A stretch of 64,000 nt of DNA from an uncultured Treponema sp. (GCA_934667505.1 CAKULY010000003.1:1-64000); one strand, 5' to 3'; numbered from the stretch's first letter, positions 1 through 9,342 are shown. Made by a program: numbers and translations. The notes: a model not told the origin generated them from the sequence alone.

Positions 1-120
1 ATAAGTTCTAAATGTCATTGTCGTACTTGATACAACAATCTCTAAATGATTGCAATATATGCATTTAGATTTTCGGATCAAGCCCGAAAATGACAGAAAA
101 GATACTTTTGGGACATCCCC
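1..120 (-). repeat. 131-bp MITE-like element, copy 1 (cut by window edge)
   Basis: This is the reverse complement of the element seen complete at 7448-7578, 15736-15866 and 23090-23220. About 11 bases of one end lie outside the window. It differs from the other copies at two places, one in the arm of the first hairpin and one in the terminal repeat. It contains no reading frame of note. It lies just downstream of trxA. Confidence 0.85.
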
Positions 121-200
121 TTTTTTATGTGAAAAAATCTGATTTGCCTGAGCCTGTGAGGAAGAAATTAAGGGCGGAAGAATTTTTTCCCTCTAAAAAA

Positions 201-506
201 CTACTTAAAAAGTTCTAAAACGCTTTCCTTAGGAATTGCGCCTGTAGAATGATTTACAACTTGGCCATCTTTAAAAACGAACAAAGTTGGAATGCTCATA
301 ATGTTGTATTTTGCAGCAAGGTGTTCATTTTCATCTACATTTAATTTGCAAAATTTGTATTGAGAGTATTCTTCTGAAAGCTCGTCAACAATTGGAGAAA
401 GCATTTTGCAAGGTCCGCACCAGTCTGCATAAAAATCTACAAGAACAGTCTTATCGCTTTGCAGAACTTCTTTTTCAAAATTTTCTTCATTCAATTTTAC
501 AACCAT
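201..506 (-). CDS. trxA: Thioredoxin
   Basis: This is a cytoplasmic disulfide reductase of 101 residues, the normal length for the family. The active site WCGPCK is at residues 29-34 with redox cysteines C30 and C33, and the conserved SIPT cis-proline loop follows near residue 72. The start is fixed by a strong GGGGGA ribosome site just upstream of ATG. It is divergent from rubrerythrin (722), and a thioredoxin reductase lies at 9343, so the window carries a complete NADPH-thioredoxin pair. In an anaerobe these would serve peroxide and disulfide defence. Identification is secure. Confidence 0.97.
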   Translation of the reverse strand: MVVKLNEENFEKEVLQSDKTVLVDFYADWCGPCKMLSPIVDELSEEYSQYKFCKLNVDENEHLAAKYNIMSIPTLFVFKDGQVVNHSTGAIPKESVLELFK

Positions 507-721
507 AATATTCCCCCGTGTAATAACTTAATGAAACGTTTAAATTGATTAAAAATTATAAACTTGCTAAAAAGATAATAATAAAGAATGTTAAATTCAA
601 TTAAAATATTCTAAGAAAGAGTTGCATTTTGCCTATAGATATTCTTCAATAAAATAACGAAATTACTAGACTTTTAAGGCTTGTTGAATTAATTTTTAAA
701 AAGAGTTTATTTGGAGGAATC

Positions 722-1258
722 ATGGAATTAAAAGGAACTCAGACGGAAAAAAATCTTCAAACGGCTTTTGCTGGTGAATCGCAGGCAAGAAATAAGTATA
801 CCTATTTTGCAAGCAAAGCTCGAAAAGACGGCTATGAACAAATCGCCGCAATTTTTGAAGAAACTGCAAACAATGAAAAAGAGCATGCAAAAATGTGGTT
901 TAAGTTGCTCAATGGCGGCATTGGCTCTACAGAAGAGAACTTAAAAGCCGCTGCCGAAGGCGAAAATTACGAATGGACTGACATGTATTCAGGCTTTGCA
1001 AAAACTGCCCGCGAAGAAGGATTCGAGGCTATTGCAAAACTTTTTGAAGGTGTTGCCGCTATTGAAAAACATCACGAAGAACGTTACCGAAAGCTTCTTA
1101 AAAATATAGAAGATAAGGTTGTGTTCAGCCGTGACGGAGACTGTATTTGGCAATGTCGAAACTGTGGTCATATCGTAGTTGGAAAAGAAGCTCCAAAAGT
1201 GTGTCCTGTATGTGCTCATCCACAAAGTTTCTTTGAAATTTCTGCAGAGAATTACTAG
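722..1258 (+). CDS. rbr: Rubrerythrin
   Basis: This non-heme di-iron peroxidase detoxifies hydrogen peroxide in anaerobes. The 178 residues hold an N-terminal ferritin-like four-helix domain (residues 1 to about 135, with E…EExxxxEKEH di-iron ligands repeated in each half) and a C-terminal rubredoxin domain (about 138-178) with the two CxxC iron knuckles, CRNC and CPVC. The start has a strong GGAGG site. It is read away from trxA, and the two form a divergent redox-defence pair. A palindromic repeat begins 22 bp after the stop. Confidence 0.96.
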   Translation: MELKGTQTEKNLQTAFAGESQARNKYTYFASKARKDGYEQIAAIFEETANNEKEHAKMWFKLLNGGIGSTEENLKAAAEGENYEWTDMYSGFAKTAREEGFEAIAKLFEGVAAIEKHHEERYRKLLKNIEDKVVFSRDGDCIWQCRNCGHIVVGKEAPKVCPVCAHPQSFFEISAENY

Positions 1259-1280
1259 GAAAATCCGAATTTCTAAATAA

Positions 1281-1380
1281 CCTAAACTTCGAGTTTTCAG
1301 AAAAATAAACAAAATTAAAGCTTCGCTGAAAGCCTTTTTTTCTAGCAGTTATAAAAAACTCGAAGTTTGGGGTTCGGGCG
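1281..1380. repeat. AGCCCGAA-type palindromic element, short copy
   Basis: The left arm (AAACTTCGAGTTTT, from 1284) is the reverse complement of the right arm (AAAACTCGAAGTTT, from 1355). The interior matches the other family members in reverse orientation. It sits between rbr and era and may fold into a large hairpin downstream of rbr. Confidence 0.7.
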
Positions 1381-1648
1381 ACCTGATAAAATCTCTAAAA
1401 AATGAAAAATGTTCTAAAAACTATGCAATCAAAACTAAGCCTTTTTGCAGTTGTTTTTTTTCAATATAAAATGTAAATTGAACAATCGGCAAAGACTGTA
1501 GCAAGGTTGTGTAGTTTTTTTGCAAAAAGTAATCAAATTTATAAAGACGAATAAACTCGATTAAAGCGTTTCTTTTTCACTAAAAAATCGGCACTCATGC
1601 TATTTGTAAAAGCTTGATATTTTTCTAATCTATTTTTAAGGATTTTTT
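1381..1648. other. Intergenic region, no gene seen
   Basis: AT-rich spacer between the repeat and era. No convincing reading frame, RNA gene or strong promoter was recognised. An AAGGA ribosome site for era lies close to its end. Confidence 0.5.
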
Positions 1649-2569
1649 ATGGAATCAAATCAGACTCTTGAAAATAAAGACAATTTAAAATCTGCTCTTG
1701 TAGCTATTCTCGGGCGACCTTCTTCTGGAAAATCCACCTTTATGAACACTGCCTGCCAGGAACCTGTTAGCATTGTTTCGCCAGTTCCGCAAACAACAAG
1801 GAATGCAATCCGCGGCATTGTAAACACTTCTTTTGGGCAGCTTGTTTTTGTAGATACGCCTGGCTATCACGAATCAGAAAAAAAACTTAATCTTCGCTTA
1901 AAGAATGTTACTGAAGAGCAGCTAAAAGATTCTGATTGTATTCTATATATAATCGATACAACAAGAGCGCCTGGCAATGAAGAGATTATGAATTCTTCCC
2001 TTGCTGAAAAGTATGCGGAGCGATTGGTTATAGCTTTAAATAAAATAGATTCAAAAGAATCTGATGTTGCAAAAATTCGGGCTTTTATTTCGGAGCATTT
2101 GCCCTCTGTCCCAGAAAATAGAATTTTAGAAATGTCTGCTCAAAAGGATATTGGAATAAATGAAGTTTTAAAAGCTCTGTACGAAATCGCTCCAGTTGCG
2201 CCTGCGCTTTATACAGAAGATATGTATACCGATCAAAATATCGCTTTTAGAATAAGCGAAATAGTTCGGGGCGAAGCTATAAACAGGCTTGAACAGGAAC
2301 TGCCTCACTGTTTGTATGTAGATATTGCCGACTTGGAATCGCGTGGCAACAACGGAAAAATTTGGGTAAGAGCTTTTATTTGTGTTGAACGCGAGAGTCA
2401 AAAAGGCATGGTGATAGGCAGGGGAGCTTCTATGATAAAACAGATTCGCATGGCTAGCCTTAAAAAAATCCAGGAAGTTTTTCCATTTAAAGTTGACCTT
2501 GACCTTCAAGTAAAGGTTGATAAAAACTGGCGGCAGCACGACAAAACTATTACAAAACTTATTCCATAA
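1649..2569 (+). CDS. era: GTPase Era
   Basis: Era is an essential GTPase in 16S rRNA maturation and 30S assembly. G1 is GRPSSGKS (residues 22-29), G2 lies in the PQTTRN region, G3 is DTPG (about 69), G4 is NKID (about 130) and G5 is SAQK. A C-terminal KH RNA-binding domain (about 205-295) contains GMVIGRGASMIKQI. At 306 residues it matches the family apart from roughly 15 extra residues ahead of the G domain. AAGGA lies shortly before the ATG. The glgX promoter follows after the stop. Confidence 0.96.
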   Translation: MESNQTLENKDNLKSALVAILGRPSSGKSTFMNTACQEPVSIVSPVPQTTRNAIRGIVNTSFGQLVFVDTPGYHESEKKLNLRLKNVTEEQLKDSDCILYIIDTTRAPGNEEIMNSSLAEKYAERLVIALNKIDSKESDVAKIRAFISEHLPSVPENRILEMSAQKDIGINEVLKALYEIAPVAPALYTEDMYTDQNIAFRISEIVRGEAINRLEQELPHCLYVDIADLESRGNNGKIWVRAFICVERESQKGMVIGRGASMIKQIRMASLKKIQEVFPFKVDLDLQVKVDKNWRQHDKTITKLIP

Positions 2570-2576
2570 TTTTTTA

Positions 2577-2605
2577 TTGTAAAATCAACATTCTTTTGGT
2601 AAAAT
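2577..2605 (+). promoter_or_regulatory. Promoter of glgX, leaderless geometry
   Basis: The -35 box TTGTAA (2577-2582), a 17-nt spacer and the -10 box TAAAAT (2600-2605) end 8 nt before the glgX ATG. No ribosome site fits in between, so the transcript should begin at or next to the start codon. Confidence 0.6.
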
Positions 2606-2613
2606 AGAACATT

Positions 2614-4728
2614 ATGAGTGAACTTAGGACTCTTGCTGGTAAACCTATTGATTTGGGCGCAACTGTGACTTCAAAAGGTGTAAACTTTGCTGTATATAGT
2701 CAAAATGCCGAGCGCGTTGTATTAGATTTGTTCAATTCTGAAAAGGATAAGCAGCCTTATGCCTCAATTGAATTTGATTCTAAAAAGAATAAGACAGGAA
2801 GTGTTTGGCATGTTTTTGTAGAAGGCTTAAAGCCCGGCGCGCTCTATCTTTACCGAGTAGACGGTCCTTACAATCCTCCTTTAGGACACAGATTTAATTT
2901 TAATAAGTATCTTCTTGACCCTTATGCAAAGTGTCTTACAAACGGCTCCGTATTTAAATCTTATAATCGCCAAAGGGAACTGGGGCTTGCCGGCATCGAA
3001 AACGGAAAACTTTCTGATTTGTCCGATTTTCCTAAGTGCGTTGTAATTGATGACGAAGATTTTGACTGGCAAGGCGATTGTCCGTTGAATTACCCCGCTT
3101 CAGAAATAATTATTTACGAAGCTCATTTAAAAGGATACACAGCTTCTTCAACTTCAGGGGTTAGTCATCCTGGAACTTATAAAGGCTTTATTGGAAAAAT
3201 CCCATACTTGAAAAAACTTGGCATAACGGCAGTTGAATTTATGCCAATATTTGAATTTGATGAAAACGAAAACGGCAATATAAATCCAAAAACTGGCGAA
3301 AAGCTTAAAAATTTCTGGGGCTATAGTACGATGGCGTTTTTTTGTCCAAAGGCTTCTTATGCTGCTGGCAAAACTCCAGGTTCTCCTGTAAACGAATTTA
3401 AAGAGCTTGTTCGCGAGATGCACAGGGCTGGAATAGAAGTTATTCTTGATGTTGTTTTTAATCACACTGCAGAAGGCAACGAACATGGCTATACATTCAG
3501 TTTTAGAGGATTTGAAAATTCTGTTTACTATCTTTTGCCAGAAGACCATAAGCAGTATTACACAAATTTTAGCGGCTGCGGAAATTCTGTAAATGCGGCG
3601 CATCCTGTGGTCACAAGATTCATACTTGACTGTTTGCGCTATTGGGTTACAGAAATGCATGTGGACGGATTTAGGTTTGACCTTGCTGCGGAACTTTGCC
3701 GCGATCAGCAGGCTAGAATACAACCATTTCCTCATTTAATAAATGCTATAAGCGAAGATGCAATACTTTCTAAAACTACAATAATTGCAGAACCTTGGGA
3801 TTGCGGCGGCGGTTATCTTTTAGGAGGGTTTCCTGGCCACTGGAGCGAATGGAATGACAAATTCCGCAACGATTTGCGTCGCTTTATCCGTGGGGACGAA
3901 GGCGTTGTAACTGCTGCGGCTACAAGAATCGCAGGAAGCTCAGATCTTTTTAATCATCACGGAAGAAAGCCTAGCGCTTCTGTTAATTTTGTTACCGCTC
4001 ACGATGGTTTTACCTTAAACGACCTTGTAAGTTACAATGGAAAGCACAACGAAGAAAATGGCGAAAATAATCGCGACGGTTCAGACGATAACAACTGCTA
4101 CAATCATGGTTATGAAGGAATTACTGTAAATCCAAAAATTGAAAATCTTCGCGTGAAAAAAATAAAAAATTTTATATTAAGCTTGATGATTTCCCAGGGA
4201 ATTCCGATGATTTCTGCAGGCGACGAGTTTAGACGCACTCAAATGGGAAACAACAACGCCTACTGCCAGGACAATGAAATTTCTTGGGTCAATTGGAATT
4301 TGCTTGGAAAAAACACTGAAGTCTGGGATTTTACTGCAAAAGTAATAAATCTTAGAAAAACTCATAAAGTGTTCCGCCGCACAGAATTCTTTTCTAGCTC
4401 AAAGCCGGAAATCGATTGGTTTAATAGCGAAGGAAAAACACCTGATTGGTCAAAATTAAAGCGTTTTCTTGCGTTCAGGCTTATGGGAAGTGCAAATTCT
4501 GATGGTTTCGCTAGAGATAATGATTTTTATATCGCCGCAAATATGGACATGTACGATTTGACAATAACAGTTCCTTCTTGCTCAAAAGGAAGAAAATGGT
4601 ACATGGTGGTAGATACTTCTATCGTCGGTTCGGATTCTGTAAAAGATCCAGGAACAGAAGAGCTTCTTACAGAACAGCAGCGATATGTACTCCCTTCAGA
4701 CAGTTTTATAGTCCTTATTGCAAAGTAG
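2614..4728 (+). CDS. glgX: Glycogen debranching enzyme (GH13, GlgX/isoamylase type)
   Basis: This predicted cytoplasmic alpha-1,6-glucosidase removes branches from glycogen or limit dextrin. It has 704 residues and no signal peptide. An N-terminal CBM48-like beta domain (about 8-110) precedes a GH13 barrel with all four conserved regions: DVVFNH (about 278), GFRFDLA with the nucleophile Asp (about 355), IAEPWD with the acid/base Glu (about 392), and TAHDGFTLNDL (about 461). It lies just upstream of glycogen phosphorylase, and the two together convert branched glucan to glucose-1-phosphate. A secreted relative with the same region IV pattern is encoded at 30404. Confidence 0.93.
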   Translation: MSELRTLAGKPIDLGATVTSKGVNFAVYSQNAERVVLDLFNSEKDKQPYASIEFDSKKNKTGSVWHVFVEGLKPGALYLYRVDGPYNPPLGHRFNFNKYLLDPYAKCLTNGSVFKSYNRQRELGLAGIENGKLSDLSDFPKCVVIDDEDFDWQGDCPLNYPASEIIIYEAHLKGYTASSTSGVSHPGTYKGFIGKIPYLKKLGITAVEFMPIFEFDENENGNINPKTGEKLKNFWGYSTMAFFCPKASYAAGKTPGSPVNEFKELVREMHRAGIEVILDVVFNHTAEGNEHGYTFSFRGFENSVYYLLPEDHKQYYTNFSGCGNSVNAAHPVVTRFILDCLRYWVTEMHVDGFRFDLAAELCRDQQARIQPFPHLINAISEDAILSKTTIIAEPWDCGGGYLLGGFPGHWSEWNDKFRNDLRRFIRGDEGVVTAAATRIAGSSDLFNHHGRKPSASVNFVTAHDGFTLNDLVSYNGKHNEENGENNRDGSDDNNCYNHGYEGITVNPKIENLRVKKIKNFILSLMISQGIPMISAGDEFRRTQMGNNNAYCQDNEISWVNWNLLGKNTEVWDFTAKVINLRKTHKVFRRTEFFSSSKPEIDWFNSEGKTPDWSKLKRFLAFRLMGSANSDGFARDNDFYIAANMDMYDLTITVPSCSKGRKWYMVVDTSIVGSDSVKDPGTEELLTEQQRYVLPSDSFIVLIAK

Positions 4729-4768
4729 ATATTGTCCTAATATTCTTTGCAATTGTTGAAAAAAGCAC

Positions 4769-4797
4769 TGTTAATTATTCAAAAAATATGTTATAGT
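4769..4797 (+). promoter_or_regulatory. Candidate promoter of glgP
   Basis: A weak -35 box TGTTAA (4769-4774), a 17-nt spacer and -10 TATAGT (4792-4797) would give a leader of about 75 nt ending in a GGAGG ribosome site. glgP may therefore be transcribed separately from glgX. Confidence 0.4.
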
Positions 4798-4880
4798 CAC
4801 TTACCTTTACTATATAGTTTGAAATTTAGTTTTTATAAAAGTTAAGTTTCAGTATTAGAAGATACCCTGGAGGTTAGTAA

Positions 4881-7379
4881 ATGAAGTTTGACGCCGCAAA
4901 ATTTAAAGAAAATCTTGAAGGACGTTTAAGAAGACAGTACGGAAAAGATATTTCTCAGGCAAACAAACATGATCTTTTTGATGCCGTGTCAGCATCCGCT
5001 CTTGAAGTTATTATGGAAAACTGGATGGCAACACGTCATGAATATGAAAAAAAGCCTGTAAAGCAGCTTTATTATCTTTCGGCAGAATTTTTGATGGGCC
5101 GCGCTTTAAGCAACAACCTTATTAATGCGGAAATTTCTGATCAGGTAAAAGAAGTTCTTAAAGGCATGAAAATTGACTTTGACATGATTGAAGATCAGGA
5201 ACCTGATGCCGGTCTTGGCAACGGAGGACTTGGTCGTCTTGCAGCATGTTTCTTGGATTCCCTTGCAACTCTTGACTATCCTGGACACGGATATGGTATC
5301 CGCTATCGCTATGGAATGTTTGAACAAAAAATTGAAAATGGCTATCAGGTTGAATATCCTGACAATTGGCTTGTTCACCGAGATCCATGGGAAATAAAAC
5401 GAAGCGACCTTGCCGTTACAGTTAAGTTTGGCGGCAACATCGCTTATGGAAAGACTCCAGACGGCCGCGACCGATATTACATTGAAAACGCAGAGGAAGT
5501 TACAGCAACTCCTTACGATATGCCAATCGTCGGTTTTGGTACAGGAACTGTAAATACACTTCGTCTTTGGCAGGCTTCTTCTCCTAACGGATTTGATTTG
5601 CAGCTTTTTAACAACATGGAATACAATCGTGCTGTTGAAAAACAAAACAGCGCGGAAAATGTAAGCGCCGTTCTTTATCCAAATGATTCTGGTCCTAGCG
5701 GAAAAACGCTTCGCCTGAAGCAGCAGTATTTCTTTAGCTCTGCATCTTTGCAGGATTTAGTGCGTCACTATGTTGCTGACTATGGCACAGATTTTAGCAA
5801 GTTTGCAGACCTTCATGTAATTCAATTGAATGATACTCACCCTGTAGTTGCAATTCCAGAACTCATGAGAATCCTTATGGATGAATACTATGTAGGCTGG
5901 GATGACGCTTGGGATGTTGTAACGCACACATTCGCTTATACAAACCACACAATTCTTGCAGAAGCTCTTGAAAAGTGGCCGATAGAAATCTTCCAAGGTC
6001 TGCTTCCGCGAATTTATCAGATTGTTGAAGAAATAAACCGCCGCTTTATGATTGAACTTCGCACAAAGTATCCTAATGATTATGCAAAGCAAGGAAGAAT
6101 GTCTATCATAAACAATGGGAAAGTTTATATGGCATGGCTTGCAATTCATGCCGGCTTTAGTGTAAACGGCGTTGCTGAGCTTCACACAAGACTCCTTAAG
6201 GAAAAAGAGCTTCACGACTGGTATGAAATGTATCCAGAAAAGTTCAACAATAAGACAAACGGTATTACACAGCGTCGTTGGCTTCTTTCTGCGAACCCAG
6301 AGCTTGCTAAATTTATTACTAAAAGAATTGGACACGGCTGGGAAAAAGATCTTTCTAAACTTAAGGGACTTGAAAAATTCACTTCTGATAAGGATTTAGA
6401 AGAACTTATTGCTATAAAAGATGCGAATAAACGCCGGCTTGCAGAATTCTTGAAGCATGCGCAAGGCGAAATGATTGATTCTGAAAGTATTTTCGACGTG
6501 CAGGTAAAACGTTTGCACGAATATAAGCGCCAGCTTATGAATATTCTTCACATAATGTACGTTTATAACAAAATGCTTGAAGATCCTAGCTACAAGCCTG
6601 CTAAGAAGACTTATATCTTTGGTGCGAAGGCTGCTTCTGGTTACCGCCGTGCAAAGGCTATAATCAAACTTATAAACACTGTTGCAGAACGAATTAATAA
6701 CGACCGTCGTGTAAATGACAGGCTTCACGTTGTGTTTGTTGAAAACTACAGAGTTTCTGTTGCAGAAAAGATTTTCCCTGCTGCAGACCTTTCTGAACAG
6801 ATTTCAACTGCTGGACTTGAAGCTTCTGGAACATCTAACATGAAGTTCATGGTAAACGGTGCTCTTACAATGGGAACTATGGACGGCGCAAACATCGAAA
6901 TTGTTGAAAAAGCCGGAAAAGAAAATGCGTTTATCTTTGGTTTGCTTGCAGATGAAATTCTAAAGATTGAAGATGAGCATACTTACAATCCTCAGGTTTA
7001 CCTTGAAAGAAATCCTGGACTTGCAAAGGTTGTTAATCAGCTTGTTGACGGCACTTATGACCCTTCTCACCAGATGTTTAAGGAACTTTACGATTCTTTG
7101 GTATATGGAATTGAAGGCAACCGTGCGGACGTTTACTACGTTCTTGCAGACTTTGACGATTATTGCAGGGCTCAAAACGAAGCCGAAAAGCTTTATGCCG
7201 ACAAGAAAAAGTGGGCAAAAGCATGCTTGCTTAATATTGCGAACGCAGGAAAGTTCAGTTCTGACAGAACAATTGAAGACTATGTAAAGGATATTTGGCA
7301 TTTAAAGAAATTGCCGCGTCCTGTAGAAGGTTCTGTTGTTAGCCAGAGTGCTAAGAAATCTTCAAAAAAGACAAAGTAA
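4881..7379 (+). CDS. glgP: Glycogen/starch phosphorylase
   Basis: This GT35 enzyme releases glucose-1-phosphate from alpha-1,4-glucan with pyridoxal phosphate as cofactor. Its 832 residues are full length. The cofactor lysine lies in EASGTSNMKF, at K655, followed by the family signature TMGTMDGANIE. The N-terminal half carries the EDQEPDAGLGNGGLGRLAACF motif region. The tail is Lys/Ser-rich (SAKKSSKKTK) and probably disordered. A GGAGG site precedes the ATG. It lies downstream of glgX in the same direction and is closed by a strong intrinsic terminator. Confidence 0.97.
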   Translation: MKFDAAKFKENLEGRLRRQYGKDISQANKHDLFDAVSASALEVIMENWMATRHEYEKKPVKQLYYLSAEFLMGRALSNNLINAEISDQVKEVLKGMKIDFDMIEDQEPDAGLGNGGLGRLAACFLDSLATLDYPGHGYGIRYRYGMFEQKIENGYQVEYPDNWLVHRDPWEIKRSDLAVTVKFGGNIAYGKTPDGRDRYYIENAEEVTATPYDMPIVGFGTGTVNTLRLWQASSPNGFDLQLFNNMEYNRAVEKQNSAENVSAVLYPNDSGPSGKTLRLKQQYFFSSASLQDLVRHYVADYGTDFSKFADLHVIQLNDTHPVVAIPELMRILMDEYYVGWDDAWDVVTHTFAYTNHTILAEALEKWPIEIFQGLLPRIYQIVEEINRRFMIELRTKYPNDYAKQGRMSIINNGKVYMAWLAIHAGFSVNGVAELHTRLLKEKELHDWYEMYPEKFNNKTNGITQRRWLLSANPELAKFITKRIGHGWEKDLSKLKGLEKFTSDKDLEELIAIKDANKRRLAEFLKHAQGEMIDSESIFDVQVKRLHEYKRQLMNILHIMYVYNKMLEDPSYKPAKKTYIFGAKAASGYRRAKAIIKLINTVAERINNDRRVNDRLHVVFVENYRVSVAEKIFPAADLSEQISTAGLEASGTSNMKFMVNGALTMGTMDGANIEIVEKAGKENAFIFGLLADEILKIEDEHTYNPQVYLERNPGLAKVVNQLVDGTYDPSHQMFKELYDSLVYGIEGNRADVYYVLADFDDYCRAQNEAEKLYADKKKWAKACLLNIANAGKFSSDRTIEDYVKDIWHLKKLPRPVEGSVVSQSAKKSSKKTK

Positions 7380-7394
7380 AAATCATTAAGTACT

Positions 7395-7441
7395 AAAAAA
7401 GGCTATCCTAGATGTTTACAACTTCCAGGATAGCCTTTTTT
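7395..7441 (+). terminator. Intrinsic terminator of glgP
   Basis: A perfect stem (AGGCTATCCT paired with AGGATAGCCT, extended by A/T runs on both sides) with a 17-nt loop is followed by an unbroken T tract. The A tract on the other side means it could also stop the convergent symporter transcript. Confidence 0.9.
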
Positions 7442-7447
7442 TTTGTA

Positions 7448-7578
7448 GGGGCTGTCCCAAAAGTATCTTTTCTGTCATTTTCGGGCTTGACCCGAAAATC
7501 TAAATGCATATATTGCAATCATTTAGAGATTGTTGTATCAAGTACGACAATGACATTTAGAACTTATTAGACATCCCC
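7448..7578 (+). repeat. 131-bp MITE-like element, copy 2
   Basis: The ends GGGGcTGTC and GACaTCCCC form imperfect terminal inverted repeats. Inside are hairpin 1 (stem ATTTTCGGG, loop CTTGA, 7477-7499), a central CTAAATG/CATTTAG stem (7500-7526) and hairpin 2 (stem ATTGTTGTA/TACGACAAT with one G-U, loop TCAAG, 7529-7551). It is identical to copies 3 and 4. It codes for nothing and lies between the glgP terminator and the 3' end of the symporter. Confidence 0.9.
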
Positions 7579-7601
7579 TTGTCGAAACGTTTTTAAGAGT
7601 T

Positions 7602-9044
7602 TTAAGCTGTTTTTTCAGATTCCATTGTTGGATACTTGTCAAAGAATTTCTTTGTTTCGCGCGCTGCAACTCCGCTAAGAACTATAAGTGAAATACAGTT
7701 TGGCCAAGCCATAAGTCCGTTTGTAATGTCAGCGATTGTCCAAACCTGGCTAATCGTCATGTAAGGACCGATTGCGACTGCTAAGATGTATAGAATTCTG
7801 TAAATCATAACAAGTTTCATTTTTCCGTTTGAAAGATATTCCAAACATCGTTCAGAGTAGTAGTCCCAGCCAAGAATCGTTGTGAATGCAAAGAATACAA
7901 GACAAATCATAAGCAGGAACTGAACAGAATGTCCGTCGCCACCCAAAACTGAATTAAATGCTTTTGTTGTAAGTTCAATTCCATTTGCGCCAGAAGTGTA
8001 TGCCCCGGAAATTACGATTGAAAGTCCTGTCATTGTACAAACGATGATTGTATCGATGAATGTTCCTGTCATTGAAACAAGACCCTGAGCAACTGGTTCT
8101 TCTACTTTTGCAGAAGAGGCTGCAATTGCCGCAGAACCAAGACCTGCTTCGTTAGAGAAAATACCACGCGCAATACCTTTCTGCATAGATTCTGTTATTG
8201 TTTTAAATGTCCAGCCAGCGGCACCACCGGCAACGGCTTTCCAACCGAATGCATTCTTGAAAATAATTACAAAAGCTTCTGGAATTTTTGTTGCGTTCAT
8301 AACAAGCACGCTTACTCCAAGGAATACGTACAAAATTGCCATGAAAGGAACAAGAACCTGTGCTACCTTAGAAATTCGTTGAAGTCCGCCGATTATAACA
8401 AGGGCTGCAAAAATTGTTATAAGTGCACCTGCTATTACTGTTGCCCAGGAATAGCTAGTTCCAAAAAGTGTAAATGCAACGTGTTTTGTTTCTGGGTCAA
8501 AAGCATTTTTTACGGCAGAAGTAATTCCGTTCACCTGTGTGAATGTTCCTATTCCAAAAAGACCTACGCAAACACCGAAAATTGCAAAAAGAATAGCAAG
8601 CCATTTCCAAGAAAAACCTGTTCTTTCTTTCATGCCTTTTTCAATTGTAAAGAAAGGTCCGCCAAGAACGTGTCCGTCTGGTCTGTGTTCACGGTATTTT
8701 ACAGAAAGCATACATTCTGTGTATTTTGTTGCAATCCCTAAAAGAGCTGCAAGCCACATCCAAAAAAGAGCTCCAGGTCCGCCAGAAGCGATTGCTGTTG
8801 CAACTCCGACGATGTTTCCAGTTCCAATTGTTGCTGACAATGCTGTGCAAAGCGCGCCAAAACTTGAAACTTCTCCTTTTTCGCCTTCAGATTTTCTGAA
8901 GATAGATTTCATTGCACGTCCAAGTTTCCTGAACTGCATGCCGCGCAATCGGACTGTTAGAATAATACCCGTTGCAAGAATAAGAATAATTGTTGGAAGT
9001 CCCCAGACGATGTCGTCTAGTTTGTTAAGAATTGTGTCGAACAT
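7602..9044 (-). CDS. alsT: Sodium:alanine/glycine symporter (AGCS family)
   Basis: An integral membrane carrier of 480 residues with about ten hydrophobic segments and the AGCS hallmark stretch near the N-terminus (GALCTALSATIGTGNIVG) and later GIFSNEAGLGSAA. Members import alanine or glycine with Na+. The glycine riboswitch in its leader argues that glycine is the relevant substrate or signal here, which is an inference from known gcvT-element partners. It converges on glgP with a MITE between them. The ATG is preceded by AAAGGA. Confidence 0.92.
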   Translation of the reverse strand: MFDTILNKLDDIVWGLPTIILILATGIILTVRLRGMQFRKLGRAMKSIFRKSEGEKGEVSSFGALCTALSATIGTGNIVGVATAIASGGPGALFWMWLAALLGIATKYTECMLSVKYREHRPDGHVLGGPFFTIEKGMKERTGFSWKWLAILFAIFGVCVGLFGIGTFTQVNGITSAVKNAFDPETKHVAFTLFGTSYSWATVIAGALITIFAALVIIGGLQRISKVAQVLVPFMAILYVFLGVSVLVMNATKIPEAFVIIFKNAFGWKAVAGGAAGWTFKTITESMQKGIARGIFSNEAGLGSAAIAASSAKVEEPVAQGLVSMTGTFIDTIIVCTMTGLSIVISGAYTSGANGIELTTKAFNSVLGGDGHSVQFLLMICLVFFAFTTILGWDYYSERCLEYLSNGKMKLVMIYRILYILAVAIGPYMTISQVWTIADITNGLMAWPNCISLIVLSGVAARETKKFFDKYPTMESEKTA

Positions 9045-9068
9045 ATTGCATGTCCTTTAAAAAGAAAT

Positions 9069-9104
9069 AAGAGCGAACATACTTGCGTATAATTCGCTCT
9101 CTAA
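9069..9104 (-). terminator. Terminator-like hairpin of the riboswitch expression platform
   Basis: Reading the minus strand, AGAGCGAA pairs with TTCGCTCT across a 14-nt loop, and a T-rich run follows towards the symporter ATG. It lies directly downstream of the glycine aptamer, where an expression platform is expected. Confidence 0.6.
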
Positions 9105-9146
9105 AGAGTATAACAGGTGACGGTCTTTTGAATCGTTCTTTCTTTT

Positions 9147-9229
9147 TGCCCTGTCCCTTATGCCTGAGATATCAGCCTATATGACCTTAACCCTTCGGCG
9201 TCCTGCATAAAGCAGGAACTCTCCAGAGA
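9147..9229 (-). ncRNA. Glycine riboswitch (gcvT element), single aptamer
   Basis: On the minus strand the conserved landmarks of the glycine aptamer appear in order: CTCTGGAGAG, then GCCGAAGGGT, then ATCTCAGGCATAAGGGACAGGG. Only one aptamer is evident; no second set of these motifs follows before the hairpin at 9069-9104. It precedes the AGCS symporter gene, a known partner of this RNA class. Glycine binding probably controls termination in the leader. Confidence 0.88.
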
Positions 9230-9304
9230 ATTATAATTGCAATCACGTTGCAGTTATAACAGTGCTATTTTATCAAAAAACTAAGGCTTGTTCAATAAAA
9301 TTGA

Positions 9305-9333
9305 TTGTTGCTGATAAAAAAAACTAGTATAAT
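9305..9333 (+). promoter_or_regulatory. Promoter of trxB, leaderless geometry
   Basis: TTGTTG (9305-9310), a 17-nt spacer and a perfect TATAAT (9328-9333) end 9 nt before the trxB ATG. No ribosome site is visible. Confidence 0.65.
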
Positions 9334-9342
9334 AGAAGATGT

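Noticed and set aside
129..218. A short plus-strand frame starting GTG with a Lys-rich end, next to the MITE and overlapping the end of trxA
   Set aside because: Only 29 codons, with no ribosome site and no recognised similarity. It might be the tail of a gene broken by the MITE, but the evidence is too thin to annotate.
3154..3735. Minus-strand open frame of 193 codons opposite glgX
   Set aside because: Antisense shadow of conserved GH13 motifs, with no start context and no recognisable domain.
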